Positions 9,126-18,183 of a DNA stretch of 64,000 nt are shown here, one piece after another. Origin of the DNA: Nonlabens spongiae (GTDB lineage: Bacteria; Bacteroidota; Bacteroidia; Flavobacteriales; Flavobacteriaceae); NCBI RefSeq assembly GCF_002117125.1, contig NZ_CP019344.1, positions 1,178,001 to 1,242,000 on the forward strand, given 5' to 3'. Below the pieces are notes generated by a model, which made no database searches, was not told where the DNA came from, and saw nothing but the letters and a program-made list of their open reading frames with translations. Both the position numbers and the translations under genes were made by a program. Within the stretch, counting starts at the first letter, position 1, and every line of letters begins with the position of its first letter.

Positions 9126-10142
9126 ACCCGTTGTGCTAGTTAAAATTAAAAAACAGATTAAAAAAAGACCGTGCATTTTGTTGATATTCAGTATATTAAT
9201 GGTTCCTAATCTGTAATTCTGATACCATGCACGATCTACCTGCAATGTACAAAAAACACCTTTCCTACCTCATTGATCTCTACCAAACCGTCACGGTGGA
9301 CGGAAACTTCATCAAGCGACCGGTCAACACGAAAATGAATGACCTGGAGGTCATGGCACTCGCCATTACCGGAGAGGCGGCCTCGATCCCCAGCGAGAAC
9401 CTATTGTTTGCCGAGATAAAGAAGCACTTTCGCGAGGACTTTCCCATGCTGGTCGACCGCACCAGGTTCAACCGGCGCAGGCGCTCGCTCGAGCCACGCT
9501 TCAAGGAGTCCGCGGGACTCTTGGGCGACCGTATGGATGATGGCAGATCTGCCCTTCTGGTGGACTCGATGCCCTGTCCCATCGTGCACAACGCCAGGGA
9601 GCACCGCATGAAGATCTGTATGGAAGATCTGGGCACGGCTCCGAGAAAGGGCTACTCGGCGGTTGACCGCCGCTACTACATTGGATACAAGCTCCACCTG
9701 CTCATGAGTACGCAGGGCATCTTCCATGACATGGCAGTGACCCCAGCAAACGTACACGACATAAAGTTCCTGAAGGAAAGGCAGTACGACGGTAGCGAGG
9801 AGAGGCAGATCATCGGCGATCGAGGCTATATATCCAGGGAGCTCCAGGCAGATCTGTTCACAAGCTACGGTATAGAACTTCTCACCCCACCCAGGAAAAA
9901 CCAGCTGGTCAAAAGCGCATTCTCGCCCGAGAGGAGAAAGAACCGTAAGTTTATAGAGACAAGGTTTTCACAGTTATGCTCCCAGTTCTCCATCAAGATC
10001 AACCTGGCAAAGAGCTTCAAGGGCTTCCTGACAAGGGTCTCAAGCAAACTGGCCGCAGTTGCCATGCTGCAGATGTTCAATAGGGAAAACAACAGACCAA
10101 TAAATAGGATCAGGCATGCATGGAACTACTAGCACAACGGGT
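9126..10142 (+). mobile_element. IS982-family insertion sequence, apparently intact
   Basis: Perfect 15-bp terminal inverted repeats (ACCCGTTGTGCTAGT at 9126-9140, complement at 10128-10142) enclose one transposase gene. The element is flanked by an 8-bp direct repeat TATTTACA at 9118-9125 and 10143-10150, the expected target duplication. Size (1017 bp), ACCC ends and transposase all match IS982. It looks richer in GC than the surrounding DNA, which fits recent arrival. Confidence 0.88.
9227..10132 (+). CDS. IS982-family transposase
   Basis: 301 aa. The DDE catalytic residues are visible in LLVDSMP (near 112), IIGDRGY (near 197) and FIETRF (near 242), with the basic MKICMEDLG/KGYSAVDRRYY region between the first two, as in IS982 transposases. 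The start lies 86 nt inside the left end and the stop 10 nt before the right end. Length is normal for the family and no frameshift is seen, so the element is probably active. Confidence 0.9.
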   Translation: MHDLPAMYKKHLSYLIDLYQTVTVDGNFIKRPVNTKMNDLEVMALAITGEAASIPSENLLFAEIKKHFREDFPMLVDRTRFNRRRRSLEPRFKESAGLLGDRMDDGRSALLVDSMPCPIVHNAREHRMKICMEDLGTAPRKGYSAVDRRYYIGYKLHLLMSTQGIFHDMAVTPANVHDIKFLKERQYDGSEERQIIGDRGYISRELQADLFTSYGIELLTPPRKNQLVKSAFSPERRKNRKFIETRFSQLCSQFSIKINLAKSFKGFLTRVSSKLAAVAMLQMFNRENNRPINRIRHAWNY

Positions 10143-10150
10143 TATTTACA

Positions 10151-10598
10151 GTATAAAATACCCTTAAACCTGAACAGCGGATGATCCCATATTGCAACCG
10201 CTCACAAGAGCTACTCATTCCGTCAGCAATGTAAGCCAACACACAGCGGAAGATTTCACATCTCATTATCTAATCAATTAGAATTCTCAATTTCCTTAAA
10301 ATCCTTATATCTCTCAAACCTTGTCAAGAGATGAAAATCTACCGCCATCCTCAATACATTGCTTCCTGCATTCCCAGCACTTGCCTTTCCAGCCGCATCA
10401 AAAAACAGCGCCACCCTTGTGTTTGCAACATAGCCGTGAGAGCCTTTCGCTCGAATTTTGAATAACATTCATACATAGAATATTTGATTAAACCTATTTC
10501 TGAACACTCGCTACAGGCTATCACTCACAGCACCCTTGCTCATCTCGCAGGCGGCTCGCGCCTTTTGGATTACCTGCTCAAAACAATATCAGACTAAA
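10151..10598. other. Gene-free stretch right of IS982
   Basis: Nothing convincing is seen. The minus-strand open frame at 10274-10468 has no recognisable domain and no ribosome-binding context. The left part continues the sequence interrupted by the insertion sequence. Confidence 0.4.
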
Positions 10599-10626
10599 CA
10601 AAAAAACCTTCCAATAAAAAAAGGTT
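10599..10626 (-). terminator. Intrinsic terminator of the YegP-like gene
   Basis: On the minus strand AACCTT, a 10-nt loop and AAGGTT are followed by a run of T. It lies about 25 nt after the stop of the DUF1508 gene. Confidence 0.6.
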
Positions 10627-10650
10627 CACCTTGAAGTCAACAACTGAAAT

Positions 10651-10977
10651 TTATACTTCTTCTACTGGTGCTTTAGGCGCATTAGTTTTAACGGACTCAA
10701 TACCATTTTCCATACCTGCCGCACTTTCGTACATTTCACTTGTTCCAATTACTTGACCATTTGTAGCTTTCAAATTAAAATAATGTTTGTTATTAGACGA
10801 TTTCTTTCTTTCAAATCTACTGTCGTCTTGAGAATTTTTCCTTACCGATTCAATTCCATTTTCACATCCTGCTTTAGCCGAATAGCCCTCACTGGCTAAT
10901 ATTTTTTGACCATTACTTGCTTTTAATCTAAATCGATATTCTTTTTTTGAATCTTGGTACATTTCGAATTTTGCCAT
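10651..10977 (-). CDS. YegP-like DUF1508 protein, two repeats
   Basis: 108 aa made of two related DUF1508 units: residues of about 4-50 (YRFRLKASNGQKILASEGYSAKAGCENGIESV) and 55-100 (YFNLKATNGQVIGTSEMYESAAGMENGIESV). The family is small, soluble, common in Bacteroidota and of unknown biochemical role. Monocistronic, with a terminator downstream. Identification is firm, function unknown. Confidence 0.85.
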   Translation of the reverse strand: MAKFEMYQDSKKEYRFRLKASNGQKILASEGYSAKAGCENGIESVRKNSQDDSRFERKKSSNNKHYFNLKATNGQVIGTSEMYESAAGMENGIESVKTNAPKAPVEEV

Positions 10978-11102
10978 AATAAATTGTTTTTGAATTAGCT
11001 ATAAAGATAGTGAAAGAAAAAAAAGGTCGGAAAGATACGTGGCTACCGAAGGCCAACGCTAAAATCCAGTAAAGCTCAAGCCACAAGGGTTTTGAAAAAA
11101 AT

Positions 11103-11132
11103 AGTACGCTGAAAAATGGCGTACTTTTTTTT
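11103..11132 (+). terminator. Strong hairpin with T-run
   Basis: A 7-bp perfect stem (AGTACGC at 11103-11109, GCGTACT at 11119-11125) with a 9-nt loop is followed by seven further T. No + strand gene ends just upstream; the neighbouring gene is on the minus strand and starts here, so it may insulate that promoter from upstream transcription. Confidence 0.5.
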
Positions 11133-11400
11133 AAACCCTATCCAAGCGCACGATTTTTTCCAAAAAGCTTGACAGGATTGCCACGCCACAAAACGATTGC
11201 CTTTCTTTTTTCTCTTTTTCTTTTAAAAAAATGTATCCATTTCTTTGTTGTAGGGCAAAACAGCGCAGCCGAAAGCAAAGACTACTACTAAAACCTATTT
11301 GCACGAAACTTGCCATACTTTACGCAGGAAGGGTATTGCTTCAGGCCAAAGCCGTACCAAATCCGAACAATAATTATTAACCCCAAAATCTATAAACAAA

Positions 11401-12042
11401 ATGGGAAAGATTGCACAAGGAATTTTAGGTGGGCTTTCAGGTAAGGTTGGAAACGTTATCGGTGGAAGCTGGAAAGGAATTGACTATTTACGCATTAAAC
11501 CTGCGAGCGTAGCCAATCCGAGAACTGCGGGACAAGTAAACCAAAGAAATAAGTTTACTATCACGCTTGAATTTTTACAGGCTGTGAAGCCATTTATTAA
11601 GCAAGGTTACAAAAAGCTTGCGGTAAAGCGAACAGAGTTTAATGCAGCGATGTCTTACATCCTGAACAATGCTATTTCAGGTGTTGAGCCAAACTTTGAA
11701 GTGTTTTATCCTGATGCGCTTGTAAGCCGTGGCGGATTAGCGGCACCAATTAACGGTGCGGTTGATTTAACTACACCTGGCGAAGTATCATTCACTTGGG
11801 ATGATAACTCTACAGGTGGAAACGCCTACGGAACAGATAAAGCGATGCTTTTAGTGTACAATCCAGCAAAGAAGGAAGCAGTTTCTATTCTTGACGGAGC
11901 TACGAGAGCAACAGGATCTGATATTGTTGCATTACCGAGCGTTTATGCGGGAGATAATGTAGAGCTATTTATGGCATTTATTACTGCTGATGGTAGCCAA
12001 GTATCAAACAGTGTTTATTTGGGTTCTGGTACAGCCCAATAG
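11401..12042 (+). CDS. DUF6266 family protein
   Basis: 213 aa. It begins MGKIAQGILGGLSGKVGNVIG and continues with NPRTAGQVNQRNKF, the hallmark of DUF6266, a Bacteroidota family of unknown function. The second half (about 115-213) is beta-rich, with alternating hydrophobic strands and no cysteines. No signal peptide is evident. A terminator follows the stop by 22 nt. Codon use looks normal for the window. Confidence 0.82.
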   Translation: MGKIAQGILGGLSGKVGNVIGGSWKGIDYLRIKPASVANPRTAGQVNQRNKFTITLEFLQAVKPFIKQGYKKLAVKRTEFNAAMSYILNNAISGVEPNFEVFYPDALVSRGGLAAPINGAVDLTTPGEVSFTWDDNSTGGNAYGTDKAMLLVYNPAKKEAVSILDGATRATGSDIVALPSVYAGDNVELFMAFITADGSQVSNSVYLGSGTAQ

Positions 12043-12064
12043 TGCTTGTATATTGTGTTGAAAG

Positions 12065-12095
12065 AGACTGCTCTCACGAGCGGTCTTTTTTTTTT
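12065..12095 (+). terminator. Intrinsic terminator after the DUF6266 gene
   Basis: A 9-bp stem with one G-T pair (12065-12073 with 12078-12086, loop TCAC) is followed by nine T. Confidence 0.85.
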
Positions 12096-12431
12096 GCACC
12101 TCTTGAAATATGTTATCTTTGATACAAATAAGGCAACAAATATTTTCCCTTGATTGTTGTGATACTGCCGATTATATGGCTATTCTGTAGCCTATTTGTT
12201 GCCTAATCTCTCACAACCCCTTTAAAATATAGGTTAGAAAGATATTGTATTGGGAAGTAAAAATTTGACTTAGCTCAATGACCAAGGAGTCGATGATTCA
12301 TCCTGTGACTGAATTTAAACTGCGTGAAATGCTTATCCCAGTAAATGCGGCGCGTATTGTATCTAATCAAGATAAATCTCAATAAATCGTGTGTATTTTA
12401 ACGAATGCTTTGAACCAGTCACTTCCATTTA
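12096..12431. other. Intergenic stretch with a long inverted repeat and a possible micro-ORF
   Basis: A perfect 15-bp inverted repeat (TAAGGCAACAAATA... at 12129-12143, complement at 12193-12207) encloses about 50 nt and may form a structured RNA. A 35-codon open frame at 12278-12385 (starts MTKESMIHPVTEF) has plausible composition but no other support. Confidence 0.3.
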
Positions 12432-13898
12432 TTATAAAATAACCTTCCTCAACGCCTTCTCCTGAATCTTCCAGATGAAGTTAAAAATGGACCTTCTACG
12501 ATCGCGCGGCATGGTCGCATCTTTGTTGATTGATTTATCGTTGCTATTTTTCTTTGCTATCAGATTTGCCGCACCAGATAGCAACCATTTGCTGTCGCCA
12601 TCTTCAGAAAGGAAATCAATTTTAAGATCAGAGTAGTTGATTTGAGTATTGACTATTCCATTATCCTTGCGCGCATCGATAGTGAAAAAATAATCTTCAA
12701 CTTTACCATGCAACTCGATATTCAATACAGGATTGAGAAATGAGTTCATGCTGCTCAAACTGAAATTGTGCAGATCTGTTTTGATTAAATGAGTGTCTAC
12801 AGGGTCATACACATTCATGGTCCAGTCTACGTTTACCGTACTTTCCTTCATAAAACGCGACGACATATCGATCTTGATGGGTTGTTGTTCTTGGAAATTA
12901 GTGAAGCTATTGATGCTCCCGTTGATTTGATCAAAAGTAATGCTACCTCGGCGGTCGAGCTCAGCGTGTGGCTCGCTGTAATCTACGGTTCCGTTATTGA
13001 TTTGCAGCTTACGGATGTCTAATTTCAATTTCATATCGCGTAGCAGCTGGTGGTAGGTTGCGGCCGGCTCGCCTTTCTCAAGATTTGCATTGGACCAGCT
13101 GGTTAAAACTGGTTGGTTAAGTATTATGCGGTCAGCTGTAAATTTTGAGGGACTCATCAATCCTAAAGTATAATTTGAAACCGTCAACTCAGGCACCTGT
13201 AAGTCCAAAATATCATAATTGATCCTCCCGGCGCGCACAAGCTTCTGTACACTGTCATTAGTAACAAACTGTAAATTCCTTACCGCGACAGAATCTTGAT
13301 ATAGATTCAGCCTTGAGGCGTGCAAGTTCTCGCGCTTGTTCAGTTTTAGGAATAAGGAATCTACAGTGATCTGATCCACTTGATATTCCAGGCCTTCCAA
13401 AATATTCTCTAGTGGTATATTAACTTTCTTTATACTCGTTTTGGAAAATTTGAAAAAGGCTGTCTCCCGAGCTCCAGAAGTGTTGGAAATTTCTCCTTTG
13501 TCCAAAGCAATCTCGTTGATCACGATTACTTTTTGTGAAGACTTAGATTGCTGTTTTGAACTGTCTTTCCCTAAATTCAAAGCGTACCCCTCTGCTTCAA
13601 ATTTGTCCACCTGTATCGTGTCCGTAGTGAGCAGCTTAAAATAATCCAGTCCTGAAATAGCGGCTTTATCTATGTTAAAATACAGCGCTTCTGCGATAGA
13701 GTCTGCGGTTCTAATTCTGGTCGCGGAAGCGTCACCCGTCCACAGGTTAAGGTTTAAATCCTCCACTGCTACCTGACCCGTAAGCAAATCGTTCTCAATA
13801 GTGGAATGGAGTCTGTTTTTTACATAAAAATGACCTGCTACAAATACCGCGGCGATAACAACCGAAATAATGATGAATACTTTAAGGAATTTTCGCAT
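12432..13898 (-). CDS. AsmA-like membrane-anchored protein
   Basis: About 488 aa from the ATG at 13898; a GTG 24 nt further upstream would add eight residues but is less likely. Residues of about 5-24 form an N-terminal membrane anchor (KVFIIISVVIAAVFVAGHFYV), followed by a long beta-rich region repeating 'LDLQVPELTVSNYTLGL'-like strands and 'GTVDYSEP', as in AsmA/DUF748 proteins that bridge the envelope and are linked to lipid transport. The C-terminus ends in a basic helix (WKIQEKALRKVIL). Monocistronic; function inferred from fold class only. Confidence 0.6.
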   Translation of the reverse strand: MRKFLKVFIIISVVIAAVFVAGHFYVKNRLHSTIENDLLTGQVAVEDLNLNLWTGDASATRIRTADSIAEALYFNIDKAAISGLDYFKLLTTDTIQVDKFEAEGYALNLGKDSSKQQSKSSQKVIVINEIALDKGEISNTSGARETAFFKFSKTSIKKVNIPLENILEGLEYQVDQITVDSLFLKLNKRENLHASRLNLYQDSVAVRNLQFVTNDSVQKLVRAGRINYDILDLQVPELTVSNYTLGLMSPSKFTADRIILNQPVLTSWSNANLEKGEPAATYHQLLRDMKLKLDIRKLQINNGTVDYSEPHAELDRRGSITFDQINGSINSFTNFQEQQPIKIDMSSRFMKESTVNVDWTMNVYDPVDTHLIKTDLHNFSLSSMNSFLNPVLNIELHGKVEDYFFTIDARKDNGIVNTQINYSDLKIDFLSEDGDSKWLLSGAANLIAKKNSNDKSINKDATMPRDRRRSIFNFIWKIQEKALRKVIL

Positions 13899-13954
13899 GA
13901 GTTGAAAATACTCACACGTCACTTTTTAAGATAACAAATTGATCTTAAATTAAT

Positions 13955-14344
13955 TCAATCCAAGAGCTCCACAATCAAAAATTCAGCAGTCAGGTCACCT
14001 ACATTTTGCACTTCATGGACTGAAATGGAATCCTTGTAAAAACCATAACCTGCTGGCACATCTACCGTGCGTGTACCCGTATCATCAGTGATTTTGAACC
14101 TGCCACCTTTGAGCGTATAACCATAATGTCTCACATGAAAGTGCTTTTCATGTCCCACGCCGGGTGGAAATGTACATTTTAAGGTGCGCACATGTTCATT
14201 TTCCTCAAGAACTTCACAAACCGGCTCACCCTTCCAGCCAGCCTCCAGCGGATCAGGAAGCTCTGGCGTCTGTTTTTCACATGAAGTGAGGCTTATGAAT
14301 AGTATAACGGAGAAGAAAGAACGCACAGATTTAAGTTTTGGCAA
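13955..14344 (-). CDS. Cupin-domain lipoprotein
   Basis: 129 aa. An N-terminal signal sequence ends in a lipobox (FISLTSC, Cys near residue 22), so it is probably anchored in the outer or inner membrane. Residues of about 60-125 form a single cupin barrel: GHEKHFHVRHYGYTLKGG supplies His ligands, and VDVPAGYGFYKDS and HEVQNVG form the second motif. The metal-binding histidines look intact; substrate unknown. It is divergent from arsR across about 110 nt. Confidence 0.7.
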   Translation of the reverse strand: MPKLKSVRSFFSVILFISLTSCEKQTPELPDPLEAGWKGEPVCEVLEENEHVRTLKCTFPPGVGHEKHFHVRHYGYTLKGGRFKITDDTGTRTVDVPAGYGFYKDSISVHEVQNVGDLTAEFLIVELLD

Positions 14345-14416
14345 AGATGGCTATCGATACGATGTCCGACAAATTTCTTAGAAAATCAATTCTATAAATT
14401 TTCTCTGCATACTCAT

Positions 14417-14436
14417 TTATCGTAATATTGCAATAA
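14417..14436 (+). promoter_or_regulatory. Candidate ArsR operator O1
   Basis: A 20-bp imperfect palindrome (TTATCGTAAT / ATTGCAATAA, 8 of 10 positions symmetrical) lies 17 nt upstream of the arsR start. It shares ATCGTAATAT with a second palindrome downstream of arsR, consistent with ArsR autoregulation. Confidence 0.5.
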
Positions 14437-14453
14437 ACAAATCAACGTTAGTT

Positions 14454-14786
14454 TTGGGACTCTCAAAATCTGAAATATTTACGGAACGCTTGAATAAGAT
14501 TTCCGCTTTCGCGAAAGCGTTATCTCATCCAGCTCGGCTCGCCATATTAGAACACTTGTTCAAACAAGACACTTGCGTTTGCGGTGACCTCGTGGAAGAA
14601 ATAGGACTGGCGCAGCCCACAATTTCCCAGCACTTGAAAGAGCTCAAAAACTTGGGATTGATCAAAGGAACCATACAAGGAACTCGAGTGTGCTACTGTC
14701 TAGACACACAAAAATGGGAATCCCTAGGTCTGGAGCTGGACCAATTTCTCAAACAAAATGTAATTGACAAACAAGATTGCTGCTAA
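14454..14786 (+). CDS. arsR: ArsR-family metalloregulator
   Basis: 110 aa from a TTG start; no in-frame ATG exists early in the gene. Residues of about 20-95 are a winged helix of the ArsR/SmtB type (LSHPARLAILEHL, then PTISQHLKELKNLGLIKG). CVCGDL near residue 38 supplies the vicinal cysteines that bind As(III) in the alpha-3 helix, and the C-terminus ends in CC. It should repress the downstream ars genes until arsenite binds. A full copy of the dispersed palindrome (14504-14519) is in frame and encodes part of SAFAKALSH. Confidence 0.85.
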   Translation: MGLSKSEIFTERLNKISAFAKALSHPARLAILEHLFKQDTCVCGDLVEEIGLAQPTISQHLKELKNLGLIKGTIQGTRVCYCLDTQKWESLGLELDQFLKQNVIDKQDCC

Positions 14787-14803
14787 AAAATTTAAACACA
14801 TTC

Positions 14804-14819
14804 ATCGTAATATCACGAT
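14804..14819 (+). promoter_or_regulatory. Candidate ArsR operator O2
   Basis: ATCGTAATATCACGAT is a near-perfect palindrome 95 nt before the DUF6428 gene and shares a 10-bp half with the site upstream of arsR. Confidence 0.45.
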
Positions 14820-14913
14820 CATTCACAAGTCTGGCTCACTTGAGGCGGCGTGTTGAGCTTGCCGAAATAGAGCTGTCCGCAGGACTGAGGGTGTTCGCCT
14901 AAAATAAATTTAT

Positions 14914-15381
14914 ATGAAACTATTTGAAATTAAAAAACACTTGAACCATCTTGATAAAATCGCCTTCAAATTACCTGACGGGACACTGGTTCCCGAGCAT
15001 TTTCATGTTACTGAGGTAGGACAGATCACTAAAAACTTTATAGACTGCGGCGGGACGGTACGTAAAGAAGAGGTGGTGAATTTTCAACTTTGGAATGCAG
15101 ATGATTACAATCATAGACTACATCCTGAGAAACTGTCATCAATTATAGAGCTCGCTGAGCGCGTCCTTAACATCGGTAATCATGAGATTGAGGTGGAATA
15201 TCAGGCAGAAACGATCGGGAAATTTGGTCTGGATTTCGATGGACAGTCTTTCATCCTGACTTCAAAACAAACGGACTGTCTTGCCAAAGATCAATGTGGC
15301 ATACCCGATAAAAAACCTAGAGTAAAGCTCTCTGAACTTCAAAGCGCAACGACTTGTGCTCCTGGAAGTGGGTGTTGTTGA
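14914..15381 (+). CDS. DUF6428 protein, arsenic-operon associated
   Basis: 155 aa. PEHFHVTEVG near residue 28, FIDCGGTVRKEEVVNFQLW near 43 and the C-terminal tail with spaced cysteines ending CAPGSGCC are typical of DUF6428, a family found in Bacteroidota ars operons. The cysteines suggest arsenic or metal binding, but its role is unknown. It lies between arsR and the reductase gene on the same strand. Confidence 0.8.
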   Translation: MKLFEIKKHLNHLDKIAFKLPDGTLVPEHFHVTEVGQITKNFIDCGGTVRKEEVVNFQLWNADDYNHRLHPEKLSSIIELAERVLNIGNHEIEVEYQAETIGKFGLDFDGQSFILTSKQTDCLAKDQCGIPDKKPRVKLSELQSATTCAPGSGCC

Positions 15382-15479
15382 TACCCGTTTCCAGTTGATA
15401 CTTGACAGTTGCAATGAAGCGCACCTGTCTTTGAGATTGAGAGTTTGTGAGTCCTTGAGTTGTGAGTCCTTGAATCGTT

Positions 15480-15503
15480 AGCGGCGGATCGCATCCGCCT
15501 GAT
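15480..15503. repeat. Palindromic repeat GGCGGATcgcATCCGCC, copy 1
   Basis: A GC-rich 7-bp-arm palindrome preceded by AGC, in a gap of about 170 nt that also has 'gagt' microsatellite-like DNA. Two more copies lie between the next two genes. Confidence 0.6.
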
Positions 15504-15551
15504 AAAAGTAAGTAGTCAGATTAAATATCATTAAATCATATCTATAAATCC

Positions 15552-16163
15552 ATGTTTCAAAAAATTGAAGATTTTCTATCAAATCTAGATACTGCATCGA
15601 TCTCTGAAGGTCGAAAAGCAAAATTGCAGGCGCTTGTGGATTTTATTCAAGAGAAGAGCGATAAACAAGTACCAGTAAGGCTCAATTTTATTTGCACACA
15701 CAACTCGAGACGCAGTCATCTATCTCAGGTTTGGGCGCAGACTGCAGCCACATTTCTAGAAGTTCCAAACGTGACCACTTACAGTGCCGGGACTGAAGCT
15801 ACTGCCCTATTTGCTAAGATCAGTCAGACCTTGGAACAAACAGGCTTTGAAATCATCAAGTTATCTGATGAAACAAATCCAGTGTATGCCATCAAAGCTG
15901 GAGAGAATGCTTTACCTATCGTAGGATTTTCTAAAACTATGGACCATGCTTTCAATCCACAGTCTGGTTTTGCAGCAATTATGACTTGTGACTCGGCAAA
16001 CGAGACCTGTCCATTTATTGCCGGAGCTGAAAAACGAATTCCCATCACCTATGAAGATCCCAAGGTTTCTGACGGTACAACAAAACAGGACGCAGTCTAC
16101 GCTGAGCGCAGCACCCAAATTGCAACAGAGATGAAGTGGGTTTTTGAGCAGGTGAGATTGTGA
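15552..16163 (+). CDS. Arsenate reductase-like low-molecular-weight phosphatase family protein
   Basis: 203 aa. Residues of about 46-60 contain CTHNSRRSH, the CX5R phosphate-binding loop of the LMW tyrosine phosphatase/arsenate reductase fold. An N-terminal helical extension of about 40 residues and cysteines in MTCDSANETCPF (near 142-152) suit a thiol-based arsenate reductase. It probably reduces As(V) to As(III) for export by the next gene. Intact; long repeat-rich gaps on both sides. Confidence 0.78.
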   Translation: MFQKIEDFLSNLDTASISEGRKAKLQALVDFIQEKSDKQVPVRLNFICTHNSRRSHLSQVWAQTAATFLEVPNVTTYSAGTEATALFAKISQTLEQTGFEIIKLSDETNPVYAIKAGENALPIVGFSKTMDHAFNPQSGFAAIMTCDSANETCPFIAGAEKRIPITYEDPKVSDGTTKQDAVYAERSTQIATEMKWVFEQVRL

Positions 16164-16195
16164 GATGGTGAGTTGGTGAGTTGTGAGTTATGAGT

Positions 16196-16411
16196 AGCGG
16201 CGGATCGCATCCACTAGTGAGTATGTGAGTGTGTGAGTGTGTGAGTAGCGGCGGATCGCATCCGCCAGTGAGTATGTGAGTTTGTGAGTATGGGAGTATG
16301 GGAGAATGTGAGCAGGAAGGTTTAAAAATCCATCTTGAACCCTACCGATATTACAAAGTATAGCCCACAGCCTAATGCTTAGCGCCTAAAACCTAAAGCC
16401 TAAAGCCTAAA
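16196..16411. repeat. Palindrome copies 2-3 and short tandem repeats between arsC-like gene and acr3
   Basis: Contains two more copies of the GGCGGATCGCATCC palindrome (near 16200 and 16250; the first has a degenerate right arm), runs of 'gtgagtgt' units and, at about 16370-16411, tandem copies of a 'GCCTAAA' heptamer. No gene is seen here. Confidence 0.6.
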
Positions 16412-16417
16412 TAAATA

Positions 16418-17458
16418 ATGAAGAAACTAAATTTCCTCGACCGCAACCTGACTTTGTGGATTTTCATTGCTATGGCTTTGGGAGTTTCAATAGGCTACTT
16501 TGCGCCCGATTTCCCAGAAATGGTCAATTCCATGAGTAGTGGGACGACTAATATTCCCATCGCGGTAGGATTGATTCTGATGATGTATCCACCGCTGGCC
16601 AAAGTCAACTATGCACTACTGCATAAGGTCTTTAGGAATGTGAAAATCTTATCGATTTCTCTGATCTTGAATTGGATTATAGGTCCAGTCTTAATGTTTC
16701 TGCTGGCGCTGCTCTTTTTGCAAGATTATCCAGAGTACATGGTCGGTTTGATCTTGATAGGTCTGGCGCGCTGTATCGCAATGGTGCTTGTCTGGAACGA
16801 TCTGGCTGAAGGCAGCAGCGAGTATGGTGCCGGTCTGGTGGCACTCAACAGTATTTTTCAGGTATTTGCTTATAGTTTCTACGCTTGGTTGTTTATCACG
16901 ATACTTCCACCCTATTTTGGTTTTGAGGGTGCGATCGTTGATATCTCGATCGCAACCATTGCAGAGAGTGTGGCGATTTATCTGGGTTTGCCATTTTTAC
17001 TGGGAATTCTGAGCAGAGTCATTTTAGTTAAGCTCAAGGGCGAGGACTGGTACACGCAAAAGTTCATTCCCACGATCTCGCCGCTGACTCTCATTGCGCT
17101 ACTTTTCACCATTGTGGTGATGTTTTCGCTTAAAGGCGAGCTTATCGTTGAGATCCCCATGGATGTGGTGATCATAGCCATCCCGCTTTTGATCTACTTT
17201 ACACTCATGTTTATCATAGGTTTCTTTTTTACCAAAGCCACGGGAGCCGAGTATGATAAAACCACCTCTGTAGCATTTACTGCTGCGGGAAATAATTTTG
17301 AACTGGCGATTGCGGTAGCGATTGCAGTTTTTGGGCTGGATTCTGGGCAGGCGTTTGCTGGAGTGATCGGTCCGCTGGTGGAGGTTCCGGCGCTTATTTT
17401 ACTGGTAAGGGTTTCGTTTTGGCTGAGAAAGAAGTATTTTCCAGCTATTAAAAACTAA
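16418..17458 (+). CDS. acr3: ACR3-family arsenite efflux permease
   Basis: 346 aa with ten hydrophobic segments. [18 protein letters not shown] (near 112-129) carries the conserved cysteine essential in ACR3 transporters, and the C-terminal half has [19 protein letters not shown], another family signature. It exports As(III) across the inner membrane, completing the arsR-DUF6428-reductase-acr3 set. Length is normal. Confidence 0.92.
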   Translation: MKKLNFLDRNLTLWIFIAMALGVSIGYFAPDFPEMVNSMSSGTTNIPIAVGLILMMYPPLAKVNYALLHKVFRNVKILSISLILNWIIGPVLMFLLALLFLQDYPEYMVGLILIGLARCIAMVLVWNDLAEGSSEYGAGLVALNSIFQVFAYSFYAWLFITILPPYFGFEGAIVDISIATIAESVAIYLGLPFLLGILSRVILVKLKGEDWYTQKFIPTISPLTLIALLFTIVVMFSLKGELIVEIPMDVVIIAIPLLIYFTLMFIIGFFFTKATGAEYDKTTSVAFTAAGNNFELAIAVAIAVFGLDSGQAFAGVIGPLVEVPALILLVRVSFWLRKKYFPAIKN

Positions 17459-17468
17459 TACGAGTATA

Positions 17469-18068
17469 TTGAGACTTATTACATTCTGCATTCTGATCAT
17501 CGTGCTGTCAAGTTGCAAAAACACTACTTGACCTAGCTTTTCTGAATTTGACGATCCTAGGGTTCTGAAGCAAAATGTGACGGATTCACTTGATCAATAG
17601 CTTGCTCTGCTCTCTACGACCTCAGAAATGCAAGTATATCTAGAAGAAATATACGCTCAAGATCAGCGAGTGCGAATTGAAAAAAGTAAAGCGGAATTAA
17701 ATGAAAAATCTGATCCGATGTCTTTTCAAAAAGCACAACAAAATATCTATCATATAGACGCGATCGATAGGTACAAAATCAGAGACTATTTTGAGAAATA
17801 GGATTATCCGAACCCTGAAGATTTTAGTGAAAAAGCAGTCAGTACGCCTTGGTTAGTGATACAGCATGCCGGATTAAGTTATAGAGAACAATTCTATCCA
17901 GAAATGCAGTCAGCTTATGATCAAGGTTTCATAAACGTAGATAGATTTTCCTTTTATCTGGGACGTACTTATGAAATGAAATATGGTGAAAGATTCAAAA
18001 TGCCCAGTCCGTTCCTCCCTGAAGAAGAAATCGATTCCCTGATCCAGCTATTGGGTTACAGCAATTGA
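17469..18068 (+). pseudogene. Decayed DUF6624-like lipoprotein gene with three in-frame stops
   Basis: One frame gives a lipoprotein signal (FCILIIVLSSC) then a continuous protein-like sequence to 18068, interrupted by TGA at 17529, TAG at 17598 and TAG at 17799. The last part (WLVIQHAGLS..., YLGRTYEMKYGE...) resembles DUF6624, whose members carry a conserved 'WLVIQHA' segment. Because the frame never shifts and both flanks read well, loss is by point mutation. An intact open frame from 17856 is only the tail. The start was possibly the TTG at 17469. Confidence 0.7.
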
Positions 18069-18183
18069 TTGATGTATTACAGTTCTATAGCTAAAGATTA
18101 TAAGCTTCAAATCAAATATATTGGGTGATTACAGCCGTTTTGGTGGATAAAGAAGTATTTTTAATTTTATGAAGGAGATTGCT

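Noticed and set aside
9280..9757. Two long minus-strand frames inside the IS982 element
   Set aside because: They are shadows of the GC-rich transposase gene and have no family features.
10274..10468. Minus-strand open frame of 64 codons
   Set aside because: No recognisable domain, no promoter or ribosome-binding context, and it overlaps low-complexity intergenic DNA.
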